DNA from: Plecoglossus altivelis
Taxonomy: Eukaryota > Chordata > Actinopteri > Osmeriformes > Plecoglossidae
Assembly (NCBI GenBank): GCA_036571765.1
Contig: BROE01000016.1
Coordinates: forward strand, 12,221,838-12,285,837
Reading direction: 5' to 3'
Length of the DNA: 64,000 bases
The notes below the pieces were generated by a model that made no database searches, was not told the origin of the DNA, and was given only the letters and a program-made list of their open reading frames with translations. A program made the translations under genes and the position numbers. Below, piece by piece: positions 13,601 to 26,713 of this stretch; the stretch's first letter is position 1, and every line of letters begins with the position of its first letter.

Positions 13601-16600
13601 CATTGAATGAAGACTGCATGGAGGGCCTATGTATGACATTACAGTGATTAATTATAAATATCCTTACCGTTTCATTCTTGTTTGACACTGATGGTAATGG
13701 TAATTATTTAAATTTGTGCTTTCAGATGAGTCCATGGGTGTCATAGGAGGGCCTCTTAACTCAGAGGAAGCTATGCTGAGAAATTTTTTCACAGGTATTA
13801 AAATATTCTAAAGTCTCAGACAAGCCAAAATTATTTGAGAAATAAGTAAGAACAAATAAGAACAAAAATATTCTCAACATTGCACTTCTATATTATCGCA
13901 CAAATACAGAAGACAAATAAATACGTTTAATAAACGTTTTAGACAATATCTATGTCAAAATTTGGGTGTGCCTAAGACCTTTTCACAGTACTGTATTCAT
14001 GCAAACTCTGAGATTCTTTATACAATCACAGTTTTCTTCTGAAAATAGAGAATAAGTGTTTCTCACAGGTGAACCTGAACATTTTGAATTGTCATGACAA
14101 TATTGTGCCTTTCTCTTGTCAATAGGGAGGGAAGGAAAAAATGAACCACTTTTGAAACCGGAAGAGGAATATGACAAAGAGATTGATGCAGAGGAAGAGA
14201 GGTTTGATGAGTTAGAGGAGGACCCATATGATCCGTGTATTCCTGACCAAATCTATGACACAGTGGATGAAAATGCAAGCTGTGTCCCAGATGTCTTTAA
14301 TCGTCCACCAGCCCCAATTCCCAGACCAGAGAGAGTTAGAGAGCCCGAAGCTCCACAAACCTACATCTCAAGGGGTAGGAAGTTGTTCTATTTTTACATA
14401 GCGCTCTACACAACTGAGACAATAAACTGTTCGTCAAAATCTGAGGAGCATAACAATAAAGACATTGTTTCCATTGACAGTGTTTTCTGCAAAAGAGGAA
14501 TCGAATCCACAGAATGTTTCCACAGAAGCAGCTGCTGTTCCAGGTAGTAAAGTACAGACAAAGCCCTTGTTCTTTTTACTGTATACGAAGGGTATATGAT
14601 CATGGTGACCAATTTCAGGATTACGTCCATGGGACAAGTAAAGTTGCATTTAACTGTTCTTTCTCAAACTTCTAGCAAGGCCAATGAGAGGTCAGGCTGT
14701 TGCTTTCAATCCCATCTCACCCTCCACCTATGATCCCTATGCTGGGATGAAGACCCCAGGACAAAGGCAGCTCATAATCTTGCAAGAAATGGTGAAACTA
14801 GGGGACATGAGTGTGGACGAGGCTGTCCAAGTATTCAAGGCCTGGCAGATTGACCAAGAAAGGAGATCCAGCTCTATCCGCTTTCAACAGGTCAATAGTA
14901 GTAAATGATTTCTAAGTATGTTGAAGTTCAGCGAGACAGGTACACGTCATTGAAAAACCATGAGATGGTAGTTGATATATGTGTAAGTGTTTGTGTCAGT
15001 CAAGGAGCAAAATGATGTTTAGAGTGGATGACGAAGTGTTGAAATCATGTTGCAGGAAAATTTGAAGAGATTACGAGACAGTATTTCCAGACGTCACAAA
15101 GTGAAGGAGAAGGTGGGAAAGGAGCTGGGTAAGTGGGTTCAGATTCTTCACTTTCGTATTCATGTTATTGTACGTTGCTTCTGACAGGCTACTATAGTTG
15201 ATCTGGTTTTGTTTCTTCCCTTTGAAAACCAGACATCACCTCTCCACTCCCAAATACTTTTTCCTGCGGTACGGACATGAACTTGGAGTGCTCTACGTAT
15301 GAGTTCAACCCCCGTGTTCAGGCCCCACCCCCTCTTGTGTCCCAGCCAATCCAGAGAGGCACCTGGCAAAAAGGGAGCACATCCAGTTCCTCCAGTGAGT
15401 TCCTAGCCCCCTGCAGCCATGTTGACCCCAGTATTCATCAGAAGGGCAAACTGAAAATCAATACGGTGTTTGGTAAACATCTTAGCAGATCTGGTGTGTC
15501 CATCATTTCCACTTGTCTGTTTGATTTCCATGCTTTGCTGTGCTCTATGCCTCTACAGTGTCTCAGATCTGAGAACTAGAACTGACACTTGCTTGTGGTT
15601 TGCACCCAAAATGAGTGGGTTTGGGGAGATTGTCTGTATGCAAAATGTTTCTTTATGAAACCATTTTTTTATTATATTACAATACTAGTTTGGTTTCGGT
15701 TTGTGTTAACTTCAGATCCAACCCTCTACTGTATTCAGGTAGTGGAAGTAACACACTCAGCTCACATAGCACCATCAGCTTCAGCAGTGGAACAGAGCAA
15801 GATTTTGAGGTGAGACAATAGACTCCTCAAAAGCACCTCAATTCCCCTTTAGTCCACAGCACTTTTTTGTGTAACTTTGGATGAGCAAAGGGTCACTTTC
15901 CAATAAGCAGATGACTCCCTGAGGGGAGAAAGTACTTCAGGAATTTCAAAAAAGTTTTAAGGCCAATTTCAAAACTTTAAAATCACATGGTTCCATTTTA
16001 CAAGTAAAGTCTCTGATACATTGATTAATCATTATTCCTACCAGCCATATCAAGAACTGCCTCGTTAAACTTGCTGTATTGATTGTAAACAGTGCATACT
16101 TTTTACTCCATTCAAAAGGAAGCAATAGACTATGTCCCTCCTCCACCTCGACCTCCACGACCCTCTGAGGCCCCCCCAGACCTTCCCCCACCAAGGATCC
16201 CTCCACGGGTAACTGGAAGGTAAGACATTTAAACAATGTAGTTCTATCAGCATATATCAGCAACTGTGGTTTTGCATCACAACCATATACAACCAAATGG
16301 AATTCGAAGAAAACAAACTGTGAAAACTATCCTTAGTGATCACGCTACAAGCTATGGTTAATGACAGATAACAGAAAATAAGGAAACAGAAACATTGAGA
16401 CTTTAACTTTTCTTCAACTTTTCTGTTGAAAGGGTGTACAAGTGTAGGCACTTTAGGCCATGTAATAGTTTACAGTAACTCTAAACAATTTTCCTGCGGT
16501 TATTTTTTGTAACTTTAGACTCTGACATTTATGTTTAGTAAGAGTGGGTGTAGCATGTACACATTTTTACCTCAAAGCTGCAAATGAAAATGACTTTTTA

Positions 16601-17257
16601 ATAAAACTATTAAAAAATATATGAGAAGTACCTCTCCTAGTTCGTATCTGAACATTCGTGGATTTCTCTAGCAAACGTTTGATTGACACTGGTTTCACAA
16701 AATAAACCAAGAAGTACAGTTCATGTCACCGAAGGCAATTGGCTGGAACAGGATTGGTGCAATTTGATTGGCTGGAAAGTAGTGGGCCTCTACAAAATTT
16801 GAAATTGACGTTCCACTGCTACAAAGCAGTTTGTGTTCCTTAACATCTCAACCTATACAACATATTTATACAAGGCAAATGTTTTTACTTGAAAAAATCT
16901 TTGTAAAAAAACAACTATTGTACCTTTAGTAATCACATTTATGTCCTTGTGATTTTACTCTCAAATGTGCTTTTCCAGCTCAAATTATATACATGGTCAC
17001 TTATCTCATTTGAATCTCTTCCCATACAAAAATAATTTGTGCATCTAATTGAGCCTTTCCTGGTTAAACATTCACTAAATCATTTGACAATAATACGTAT
17101 CAAAGCTAGCTTAACATTTCTTTTGTTTATTGTCTTTGCAAGGGTTCCAGAAAGTATGCTGCATGAGCGATACATATCAAGCCCATTACCACTGTCTCCT
17201 CAAAGACCACCGCACAGAGACACCTCTCTACCAGCCATACCGCGTAGAGCGCGATAA
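10671..17257 (+). CDS. pik3ap1: pik3ap1: B-cell adaptor for PI3K (BCAP), 17 coding exons, 852 aa
   Basis: BCAP is a cytoplasmic adaptor that links the B-cell receptor, CD19 and Toll-like receptors to the p85 subunit of PI3K. The coding exons are 10671-10698, 11374-11799, 11950-12143, 12229-12373, 12533-12675, 12788-12920, 13066-13262, 13456-13630, 13726-13794, 14126-14374, 14481-14543, 14676-14890, 15056-15128, 15233-15394, 15739-15809, 16119-16219 and 17143-17257. Every junction is GT-AG and the phases close to 2559 nt. Order along the protein: TIR-like domain (about 14-150), DBB domain (about 205-330), ankyrin-like segment (about 360-422), YESM motifs at Y466 and Y481, an acidic tyrosine-rich part, a block containing DPYAGMKTPGQRQL, a basic coiled region, and a proline-rich tail. 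Human BCAP is 805 aa and collinear. The start was chosen because the 28-nt first exon joins in phase to the TIR exon; it is the least certain part. Confidence 0.93.
11374..11799 (+). other. pik3ap1: pik3ap1 exon 2: TIR-like domain
   Basis: The exon encodes nearly the whole N-terminal TIR fold. It opens with CELLIVHTAEAEEWATYL, parallel to the first beta strand and helix of human BCAP, and contains RPPHRVVALLCGV, matching the conserved PPHRVVRLLCGV of human. In mammals this domain couples BCAP to MyD88/TIRAP signalling. It ends in phase 1. Confidence 0.88.
13066..13630 (+). other. pik3ap1: pik3ap1 exons 7-8: ankyrin-like segment and YxxM region
   Basis: Exon 7 (13066-13262) encodes the ankyrin-like core, with LLHFAAKYGLKKLT and NKHGDYPNTLAE. 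Exon 8 (13456-13630) carries SLNPGC followed by YESM at residue 466. A second YESM spans the junction to exon 9 (Y481). YxxM is the phosphotyrosine motif bound by the p85 SH2 domains. Confidence 0.87.
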
Positions 17258-18140
17258 TCTACTTCCTGACATCTTTTTCTCATCATCTATTTTTACAATT
17301 TGATGTTGTATGGTACATTTCTAGATATTTAAGATACATTTGTAAATGTACATATCATGTTACTGTCTTACTGAGTAAAATAAGGAAATGATCTATGTTA
17401 ACTTGGATATTTTGTATGTCATCATTTAAAATTATGTGTTGAAAAGATGATGTCCTGTTACATTGTCAAAGGGGTCAAAGTTAATAGTGCAGCACAATGT
17501 TATTTGAGTTAATTTATAAAGTGACATACAAAGTTCAAGTTCATGTTTTCTATACATTTCTGACCTGACAGGTGGGGATCAGTTGAGATGGATTTATATC
17601 TTAATTTACCATTTACTAACCCTAAGACTTGAAGAGATTGGAATTATTAGGTGTAGAGTAAAGCAGTAAAACATAACATCATGTTTTATGTAACAATATA
17701 GCTTCTGGGCTGTGTAGACACGTATCACGTCATAAAACTTGATTTATGTGAAACATGATAAAAGCTGGCAAATAGTTCACCGTCAACTTTGGCCACTAGA
17801 TGGTGCTCTGCTTGTCCACACTAGATGTATATCATGGATTCATGCTTGTAACGCGGTTTTTGACATAAACCCCAAGGCCAATCTGAAAACTACAACTCTT
17901 TCGATGTGCTTATGTTGTCTTTTTTCTCTTTCGTATTTCTAATCAATAATAATTCTGCATATTGGTTCTATATTCATGTTATTAAATAACATTTAATTCC
18001 GGTAACATTTTATACCTTCTTTTTTATATCTTCTTTTTACAAGCACCTTTTAGAAAGATGTCAACAATTCGATTTAATTTGAAAGACATACTTGTCGACG
18101 TTGTTAGGGTTGTGAGCCTTAAAATAAATTCAATGGTCTT
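17258..18140 (+). other. pik3ap1: Likely pik3ap1 3' UTR with AATAAA at 18123-18128
   Basis: AT-rich sequence without open frames follows the stop codon. An AATAAA lies at 18123-18128, followed by an A-rich run. It is the first canonical hexamer I noticed after the stop. Earlier non-canonical signals could be used instead. Confidence 0.4.
17793..17807 (+). promoter_or_regulatory. Weak CTCF-like motif
   Basis: CCACTAGATGGTGCT differs from the core consensus CCASYAGRKGGCRSY at one position (T for C at position 12). It lies in the presumed pik3ap1 3' UTR. One mismatch in a core base makes this weaker than the sites at 9841 and 26091. Confidence 0.25.
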
Positions 18141-18359
18141 TAAAAAAAAAAGGAAATGAACAAAGCCAAATAAGCTGGCTGATGAATTTACAATATTATT
18201 ACTTGATTAAACCACAAGCGTCTTCATGTAAATTTCATATTGGATATGTATAGGGCGAGGCTAGTTTTTTTTTTTACTGATGTAAGCACCTAAGAGGACT
18301 CGTGAAATCATCCCTCCCCTTTGCTGTCCCCACATGCAAGGAAACGCAGTCAAATGTGG

Positions 18360-18492
18360 TACAACGTGCTGATTATACCGGTGGGTGTGTGAGCGAGCCG
18401 AGTTAGTTACTGACTGAAACACTGTAGGACAGACCTCAGTGCCGCGTGCTTGGAAATATCGACTTGGCACACTGGATTGCCATTCATTAGAG
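18360..18492 (+). promoter_or_regulatory. Candidate noncoding first exon/promoter (possibly sorbs1)
   Basis: A locally CpG-richer segment ends in a good donor, CATTAGAG|GTAAAAC, with the GT at 18493. It contains no long open frame, as expected of a 5' UTR exon. The next gene on this strand is sorbs1, whose first exon I could not otherwise find. The exon's 5' limit is a guess and no transcript evidence is available. Confidence 0.28.
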
Positions 18493-20368
18493 GTAAAACA
18501 CATGTTTGTCCTTTTGTTTGTTGTAGTGTTTAGTCCGTTTCATTGTGTGGATTCCCTAATAGAGATGGCTTCAGTAAATTATGTATCCAGTATACGTTGG
18601 CAACAAAATTGCTGACTTTGTATGATGTTGTTTAATTCTGTACCATACTGTTGTTGAACTATTCTGTCCTATTGATGTACTGCAGTGAAACACTCTGCCC
18701 ACTGTATACCGCACTGTGATCTTGTATTTCGGATGGGACACAAATGCCACTGAATTGGTCTGGGACAAAAAAAAAATACAGGCTTGTTCTTTGACAGCCG
18801 TACTGCAGTCCAGAGGCGAACCGCTAGTCGACCGCTATATCCTTGTGCACTGATTATTATATCCTAAATCGAAAAATGAAACAGTCAAAAATGTTATTGT
18901 GGGTTGTTGGGGTTTTGTTTGTTCAATGTAACCAATTTAAATGTCCCTAATTGAAGGCCATTCTTATTACACTATTTGGATTAATATTATTTTCTGACAA
19001 GTTGAGGGATGCACATTGTTTACTGTAGATTTGCTTACCTATACCGACTTAATGGCATGCACATTATGCGGCATACTGTACGTTTGCTAACAAGGAACCC
19101 GACTATTTTTGATTCCCAGGGCTATCTCTTGCTTGTCTGCAGTAACCCAGTGGGAACTGGGTATCATTACTGCATACTGCATAAACCTTAGTCAAAACAA
19201 ATATTCATTGATAGTGAATGTGAACGACCAACGTGACAGTACAAATCGGGGCACCGATATTATTGAATATGCAATATCCACACACGTATAGACAGCAGTA
19301 TTAAATAAAATGACCCATATTGCAGTGCACTGCAGGATACCCGATCAATGGCAATGCTATCTATTGGATCCCGATCGCACTGTGCCACACAATTCTAAAG
19401 GCAAAAAGGTCAATATCCCTCGCATGTCACTATAAGGCAAGCTGTAACCATATTTGTTTAGTAGTTAATTTACATTGGCAGACACATTTAGATAAGTCAC
19501 AGTTTTTTCAGACTTTTAAGCCATTCTAAGTTGTTTTTTCATGAACATATAGTGCCAAAATGACCATTAGGACTCATGCAAGGCTACTCCATGGTTACAC
19601 AATCAAGACACACCAATCCAACTTCTGTTATATAAGTAAACTACAGTAGTGAACTCTCATTGGCCCTGTAGTAACTGTATTTGCACAGTGAACGTGTATC
19701 AGTTGTTTGGCAAATAGGCCCAGGGCTTCCAGATTGAGTGCATGTGACATTAACTCCTGGCTAACATCAGAGCCCAATTCAGCCTGTGGTCCTGAACACG
19801 GGGAACAACCATCCTGTGAGAAGACTCTAATGATGGATTGCAGGGCTAACATAATCATCATTGACATGTGTAAACATACCTGTTTTCCTATGTCATCATT
19901 TGGCATCAAAGCTGTCTTTGTGAGCTCTGTAGACCACTGAATACCATGTGAACCTGTAAATCCTGTTGTTCAGAGGCATTGCTGTGCCTAGTGCCGTGAT
20001 TCTATACCACACTGCTACTGTGCAGATGAATGGCCAAGCCCACCTGTTAGCTTGGCAAACAATAGTGAATCAGGTTTAGCCTTCCAACAGCGGTGTCATT
20101 GTCTACTACAGCTCATAGACATGACACTCAACATGAACCTGGATCAGGGATCCATATACTGAATGAATGCAGTTGCTCCTCTACAATCATAGACTCTACT
20201 GTTACTCTTGTTTGATTCTGTAGTCTTCTACATGCAGATGAATGCATATTTACTGTAGGCCTCCATTGTCCAATGCTGTAGACAATAGGTCATACGAAGA
20301 GGTCAAACTGCCATTGCTCAAACTGTTCTCCAACACCAGAAAGAGTGCCATATTACTAGACTATACTT

Positions 20369-20425
20369 ACTAGGAAGTATAGACTAGGAAGTATAGACTA
20401 TTAGACTAGGAAGTATAGACTATTG
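20369..20425 (+). repeat. Minisatellite: three copies of a 14-bp unit
   Basis: The unit ACTAGGAAGTATAG occurs at 20369-20382, 20383-20396 and 20405-20418. The last two copies are separated by 8 bp (ACTATTAG), and a partial unit follows. The copies are identical, suggesting recent slippage. Confidence 0.9.
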
Positions 20426-23400
20426 TAATATTTGGAGTATATTGTTTATGTTAGGTTGCTTAGACTCTTCCAAGCCATATAATTAATTATTTATATTGAG
20501 TTGTCAATATTTTATAAACCCTGTTTAGAATCATGTTACTTGAATACCCATTGGACTGGTGAGTAACAACAATATATCACAAATCTTAAAACTTGCATTT
20601 TTTTAATAATTATTTCAACAGGGGCTATCCTTGCCCAGCATTTGAAGTACTGCTCTGGTAACACATCCTATTAATTTCCCTGGAACTAGCTTGCGGAATC
20701 TATGGAAGATAATACCATATTAAGTTTTGTCACACAACTACTAAAGTGATGGCAGTAAAAAGATAAACAGGTTTATTATTTCTCCAAATTAGATAAATTA
20801 AATGATTGGCTGACAAACATTTTTCCTCTCTAGTTGCCATGGTTCTGAGTGTGTCCCAGCAGTCAGCTTTGCAGAGCTTCTATGAATGGTTCTTTCAAAG
20901 TTCCATGTTCTTATAAATGGATGCCACAAACATGAAATATCTGCGTTTTTTAGAATTGTAGATTATTTTATTTCTTTCTTCATTTATTTTAATTGTATTC
21001 CTCCAAAGATACATTAGATGTTGAAATATATATTTATATATTTACACATAATTCACTAGATGAAAAGTGCAGTGTAAAAACACCAATGTCTTTTTTTCTG
21101 CAGTAAATAACTGATGGGTTTTCACTAAGACGGATGTTCAACACCAGGTTTCTGTTTTCATTCTGTGTTAATGTTACAACTCGTTGCTTAGCAACCTTCT
21201 CTCTCTCATTTTCTCTCTCTCTCTCCCCCCGCCTCCTCCCTGTCCCCATCTGCTTCTATTGGACGAAGTGGATAGTGCTGCTTGAGTGTTATGCTTTTGG
21301 CTTTTCAGGGTCTGTGTGCACAAAGAACCCCCAATGAAAGCAAGTAAACAAGAAATTGAATAGGCAATTTATGGTTTGACGATAGATTGCATAGGAAAAT
21401 AATGAAGGACGGAAGAAAAACTAAGAGGCTCAAACAATCTTTGGCAGTTGTTGTCATTAGATAATGATTAGTGTAGCTCTATAGCTAGCTAGTATTACAG
21501 TTTCTATAAGGTAGCTCTAGCTGTTACTGTTTTTTTTGCGTTGGTGCTAAATACAGACATGCTGTCATTTTAAAGGTGTCGGGTCGGTGGGACTCTGGTG
21601 ATTGTATCAGGGTTATCTGTTAGAACTAAGTCCACAGTGTGAGGTGCTCTTGGCACAGACAAAGATGAAGACATTTCTGGTGATGGAAGCAGTCTTATGT
21701 GGTATTTTCACAAGGCCACATTTAGCAAAGCACTTAAAATGAGAGGATTATCGCATCGCTGTTTATAGTCATGTTTAGTTGCTGTATCTAATGACAGTTA
21801 AATCAAGCAGTTCTGTCACATAAGCACTCACAGGGTTATTATAAGTAACAGAGAACACTCAAAGCTGACATTCTACATCTGAGTCAAAACATCCCCCTCG
21901 AAATACGGTGACACTTTCAACACTCTCTCAAACAATAACATGAATTGTCATCACAGCTCCCAACACAAACGAGTGGTCCCCATTGTCTAAGCCAATAGGA
22001 ATCTCCATATTTCACATTTTTTCTCAATTCAAACAGTCAAGAACACAATCATCATATGAAGTACACTACATTTGCCTCACTTTGCCCTATTTTGAAACAC
22101 GTTTGCACCTCTGACAACATTTCAACAAGCAAAACAACATTCAGTGCTGGTCCTCTATAGAAAAGTGTGTTTTCTCCTGGAGCATGGCCTGGAGTGCTCA
22201 CTTGCCATGGAGATGTATTGTCCTTGGTAAACTGTCAGCTCACTGACGTTCTTCTTACGCTGCCTCTAAATCCCTGGCAGTCAGACTATGCCCAGCGTGT
22301 CCATCTAAAAATGTCCTTGTGAGACAGTGTGTCCATGTGAAGAGCCAGCGCCTTCTTCAGGACCTTCACACGTGCCCAGCCCACTCTGCCCTGGGGATCT
22401 GGTCATTATCATGCCCAGTAATTGTCCAAGCTTTTCATGGACATACTTCTGTAGTTGCAGCAACTATACTCTGAATTCTGAAGCACTGCATCTAGCAAAA
22501 ACGAAACCTTTACTCGTCACACTCGTCCTTCACATTAATACTAGACTAAATGCATTTAAACAGACATATCTTTGGATTCAGTTTCAGATCTTACGCAAGG
22601 GCACTCGAATATGATAAGGTGCATTCATTTCCTTTTATGTATGCCTTTGTTTAAAACCTCGGCCTCTGCTCATCAAACGTGTCTGTTGAGGAATGTGTCG
22701 AACCCTCGGCTTGTAGCCAGTGTGGAAGCTGTTTATGGAAGAGAGGGGGGTGCTCTCAATTAGAGGGATAAGCTTCAGCTCTGGAGCGGCCCTTTCGAGC
22801 CTTGTTTGGAGCTCTTCTATGGGATCTACCCTGAGCCCTGGACAGCTTCTCTTCTCTCTGCTATTAGTTGACAAAGCAAAAGTCAAACGGCATTATGTAA
22901 GAGCTCTTTCTCTACTTCTGTAGTACACCAGACCTCGTGATGCATTCTTTTGTGTTAACATTACTCTCTTCTTAGGAGTAGCGCAGGAATCCCTGGTCAA
23001 ACGTATCACTGGTTTAGTTCTCGGTAGCGTTATCCTTTTGTTTAAATTTTCAAACGTAAACACACAGTTGTTAAAACATGAGACGCTTAAAAGAGTGTAA
23101 CAGCTCGGAACAGCTGTTCATGCTCACTGTCATTGTGTTTCCAATGACATTCAGTAGATCGGCATTTCAATCAATACTTCATTTAATGCATTTCAAATGG
23201 GTTATTATAGTGTATGGTACTTAAGTTAGAACTAGCAAGGGAAAAAGATTGGCTCTTGAATGTTGTTCCCTAGCTGCCATCCTGTAATTCTTTGAGAATG
23301 ATGATAAATGCCTAGAGTTGTCCACTAGCTAATTCCAGATCTCCTCAGATGTCCAGTTAGTGCCAGGAGGGATCTGAGGGCAGAATGTGTTTATGTACTG

Positions 23401-23644
23401 ATGGTCTGCAGTTGTTGAGTAGGTGCCACATTCCCAGGTGGCATGTGGTGACAGGCCAATCGGGACACGCCTTCTGTTGAGAGAGGCCAGACCCCCCTGT
23501 CTCCTTATCCGCAGCCAACCCCCCCCCCCACTCCCCCTCTCCCAGAGAAGCCCAAGGTCAGATGTGGGCACCTAAATCAGAGAACAGCCAGTCTCACCTC
23601 CTCAAGCCTGTCCCAGAGGTTTTTACAGAGAGACTGAGGATGAG

Positions 23645-23649
<5 letters not shown>

Positions 23650-23705
<56 letters not shown>

Positions 23706-23708
23706 AAT

Positions 23709-23742
<34 letters not shown>

Positions 23743-23748
23743 CAGAGA
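23650..23748 (+). repeat. (AG)n microsatellite, about 100 bp
   Basis: A nearly continuous AG tract is interrupted by an A run with TG near 23700. It generates long false open frames of alternating Arg/Glu on plus and Leu/Ser on minus. Confidence 0.97.
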
Positions 23749-24672
23749 CTGGCTTGAGTGTCAGACATAAAGAGGCCTGTCTAAAGTGTCACATGAGCTG
23801 TCTGACTGGATGAGCTTCCTACTGTACTCAAGACTGACTGAGATCTGAACTGAGCTGTGAAAGTAATCTGGCACAGTAGGTATGGGATGATCCTCATGTA
23901 GGTATTCATTAATAACATCAGTCATTGACTGTTTTTCAGAAAGAGATTATATAGTTTATTCTCGCCATGAACAGTTGATATGTATCACAGAATGAGTGAT
24001 AGTTGCATGTTGTGTTTAACTGGCTGAAACAATGTAGACAAGACTGTATGTCAAGCTTTGTACAGTAGTCGATCAGACGGTATAGACTACTTTCTGCAAA
24101 TGTAAATCTGAATGTTCACATGGTGTGCTTAAGCACAGTATGTCTTTGGTGCTAGGTCTGACTCAAAGCTCAGGTGATTTTTAGATTTTGCTGCTAGTTG
24201 AGCTGAAGGGCATTTGTGGTTTGTGCTAGTGCCAGGAATCTTAGCTGATAATATCAACATTGAGTACTGCAGCACTCTCGGTTAGGAAGGAATCACACTC
24301 AGTGGAAAATCAGGCCTGTGTGCATCCACTTGTCTCATTAAGTGTGACTGAGCAGTCGACTACTCATGATCTCAATGCGTGTCTTAATGTCAGTCACCAT
24401 CCTGTTGTCTGTTGTTATGGCTTTATTTCTTAACCCCTCTTGCATTTGACTGACTGATTTGCTGGCTAAATTACTGACCGACCAAGAACTGTGTGTTACA
24501 AAAGTTTGTGGTTGAAACCTGTTGTTCATGTCTTTGACAGTAAAAAAAGGAATGTTCTTATTGTAGGTAAAGAATTAAGTGGAAGATGTGTGCTTCATAA
24601 CAGCGTATCAGTCTCAAGTTTATCTTAGCGTTGACATAGCTTGCTGTCCCCACACTGGTGGGCTAGTGCTGG

Positions 24673-24676
<4 letters not shown>

Positions 24677-24720
<44 letters not shown>
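24677..24720 (+). repeat. (CT)n microsatellite, about 44 bp
   Basis: An uninterrupted CT tract. It is complementary in sequence to the (AG)n tract about 1 kb upstream. Confidence 0.97.
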
Positions 24721-24723
<3 letters not shown>

Positions 24724-26090
24724 CAGTTGGCCTTCTAACATACTCTATTCTGAGGCATCTCTTCCTAATAAGGAATGGAGTGATCTGTGCTCTGATTTGT
24801 TTATATGGTGTATGCCACAGTCTCTCTCTCTCACATTCTTCAATAACTGTAGCTGTACTGAAAAAAGACAGTTTCTTATTTTTATTACACTGTCTTTTTC
24901 TTACATTCAATCTTTTTAAGAGGCAAGTTAAGCTCTCAGAAACAAATGATTAGTTTGCTGCGGTGTAATCTGTCTTCTGTTGGGATTGTTTATAAATGAA
25001 CAGATGTCACCTCCATAAATGGTGTCTGACATCATTGATGTGTCTCTTTGTGACACAAGGGATCTTGACGGGGATCAGTCTTTCAATACACTATGGTTAT
25101 AGATAAATAATATACAAATATTATCTCTTACTACAGATAATTTATTTGAACCTTTCCTCAAAGATGGGTAGATTATTTAGGCCTGCTTTTACCCATGGGT
25201 CTTGTCCAAAAATATCATGTCTTTTTTTGAACTGTTTTGGTAAGCATATTTGATGCGCATGTGATGCGTTTGTTTTCGTGTATTTGCCTGTGGGGGTTCT
25301 TCCCATTTCACGTGTTTCTTTGCCTCTGTGCCTTACCTCAGCCACCCTCTTCCAACCATACAAATGGCTGTGTCCCTAGAGTGCCTCCTAAATCAGTTGT
25401 CTTGCATTGTTATAGCGAGGCTCCTGGCAACTGCAGGGAGATGTTTCACTGCTTCTTTTCAGGTGTCCCAGTGTTTTCCTGCACGCTCTACTGATGCAGT
25501 TCAGATTAACAGATGTCCTCACCCCCCATGTCTTTTTTGTGTACTTGAGTACTCATTAGCTGTTAGACACTCTGATGTGTGAATTCCCTAAGCCTTTGTG
25601 AGCGTTTGGAGATTAATGTTTTTCTCACCAACAACATTGTGCTTTGTCATTCTACTAATGAGGCGAAAACCTTTCTAAGACTGCTATGAATAGGTTACTG
25701 TGCTGTAGGCAAATGGTGTTTACGGTGAGGATGTATGGTGACAGTGGGTGAGTTCCCTCTCAACTTTTGCCAAAGTGTATCCTGTTTCAGCTTGTAATGC
25801 TACCGTAGGCATGCCACCTTCTCATTAGGTAGATGTGGCTCCCAAATGTAGCCATTATATGCATCGCTGCTAGCATAGATCAGCGTTTGATGAAAACGAT
25901 GCAAGCTGGAGGTGGGACAGTGTGTTTTCAGACATCTTATTTTCACAGTGTGTTTCAGTTTACCCTGCACTGTAAAGGTTTGAGCCAAACTGCTGCTATA
26001 ACGTAAAAAATATGCTGCTGACAGCTATGCCGTATTTTGCTGAAATCTTTGTCAACAGAACACTGTCTTTTCTCTGTTTTCCAGGCCTCT

Positions 26091-26105
26091 CCAGCAGAGG
26101 GCGGT
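26091..26105 (+). promoter_or_regulatory. CTCF-like motif, plus orientation
   Basis: CCAGCAGAGGGCGGT matches all positions of CCASYAGRGGGCRSY. It lies about 600 bp upstream of the first sorbs1 coding exon I can identify. Its orientation is opposite to the site at 9841-9855. Confidence 0.5.
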
Positions 26106-26670
26106 GTGAGGTATAATATATCCCCCAGTAAGTCCTGCAGTAAACTCAATCACTAATAGTGACAAATGTTGTTGACTTATGATTGGGACTGACATGCATG
26201 CCAATGTTGGTTTTAGAGGGTGTGCACAGGCAGCATTTATACATGGCACATAATGACACTTAAAGATACACAGTCATTAATCAATGCTTCATTTTTAATT
26301 GACCTCGCAAATCAGCATAACAATATACAGTAACTTTAATAAAGTGAATAAAGTATCACATTATGCCCGACAGACAGTGCTGCACTGTCCTCCACTTCAT
26401 GAAGCTCACTGTTACAACAGAGATGCTCTTTCTGTCTGTAGCCGTCCTTCCTATCATCTGTCTTTCTTGACTCCCCGTTATCCTCTTTGACATCACATGG
26501 TCCGTTGGTTGTTTACCCTAAATGGTGCCTTTCTCTCAATCCCATGAGGACTGTACTATACAATACATGGCTCCTGCGTACAGAATCATTGTAATTAATA
26601 CAAAATTATGTACGTGTGTAAAAAAAAAACTATTACACTTTATTGTCCCCTCCCCACGACTTATACGCAT

Positions 26671-26704
26671 GTGTGTGTACATGTGTATTTGTGTGTGTGT
26701 TTGT
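26671..26704 (+). repeat. Imperfect (GT)n tract
   Basis: A short GT-rich tract immediately precedes the acceptor of the first identified sorbs1 exon at 26714. Confidence 0.8.
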
Positions 26705-26713
26705 GCGTATCAG

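Larger units (their letters stand above)
18493..26713. other. Non-coding stretch, intergenic or sorbs1 5' intron
   Basis: No exon with a recognisable protein match was found. The stretch holds microsatellites, a 14-bp tandem repeat and a strong CTCF-like motif at 26091. The sorbs1 initiation exon presumably lies here or is noncoding. Confidence 0.5.

Noticed and set aside
23562..23813. Open frames on both strands across the AG repeat
   Set aside because: They are products of the dinucleotide repeat, with no protein-family resemblance.
24579..24953. 124-codon plus-strand frame with its minus-strand counterpart
   Set aside because: Its length is explained by the CT microsatellite; no splice or homology support.
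25441..25462. Short ATG-initiated exon (M-F-H-C-F-F-S) ending in CAG|GT, with phase fitting the sorbs1 exon at 26714
   Set aside because: The only support is phase; the donor is weak and the sequence has no resemblance to known SORBS1 N-termini.
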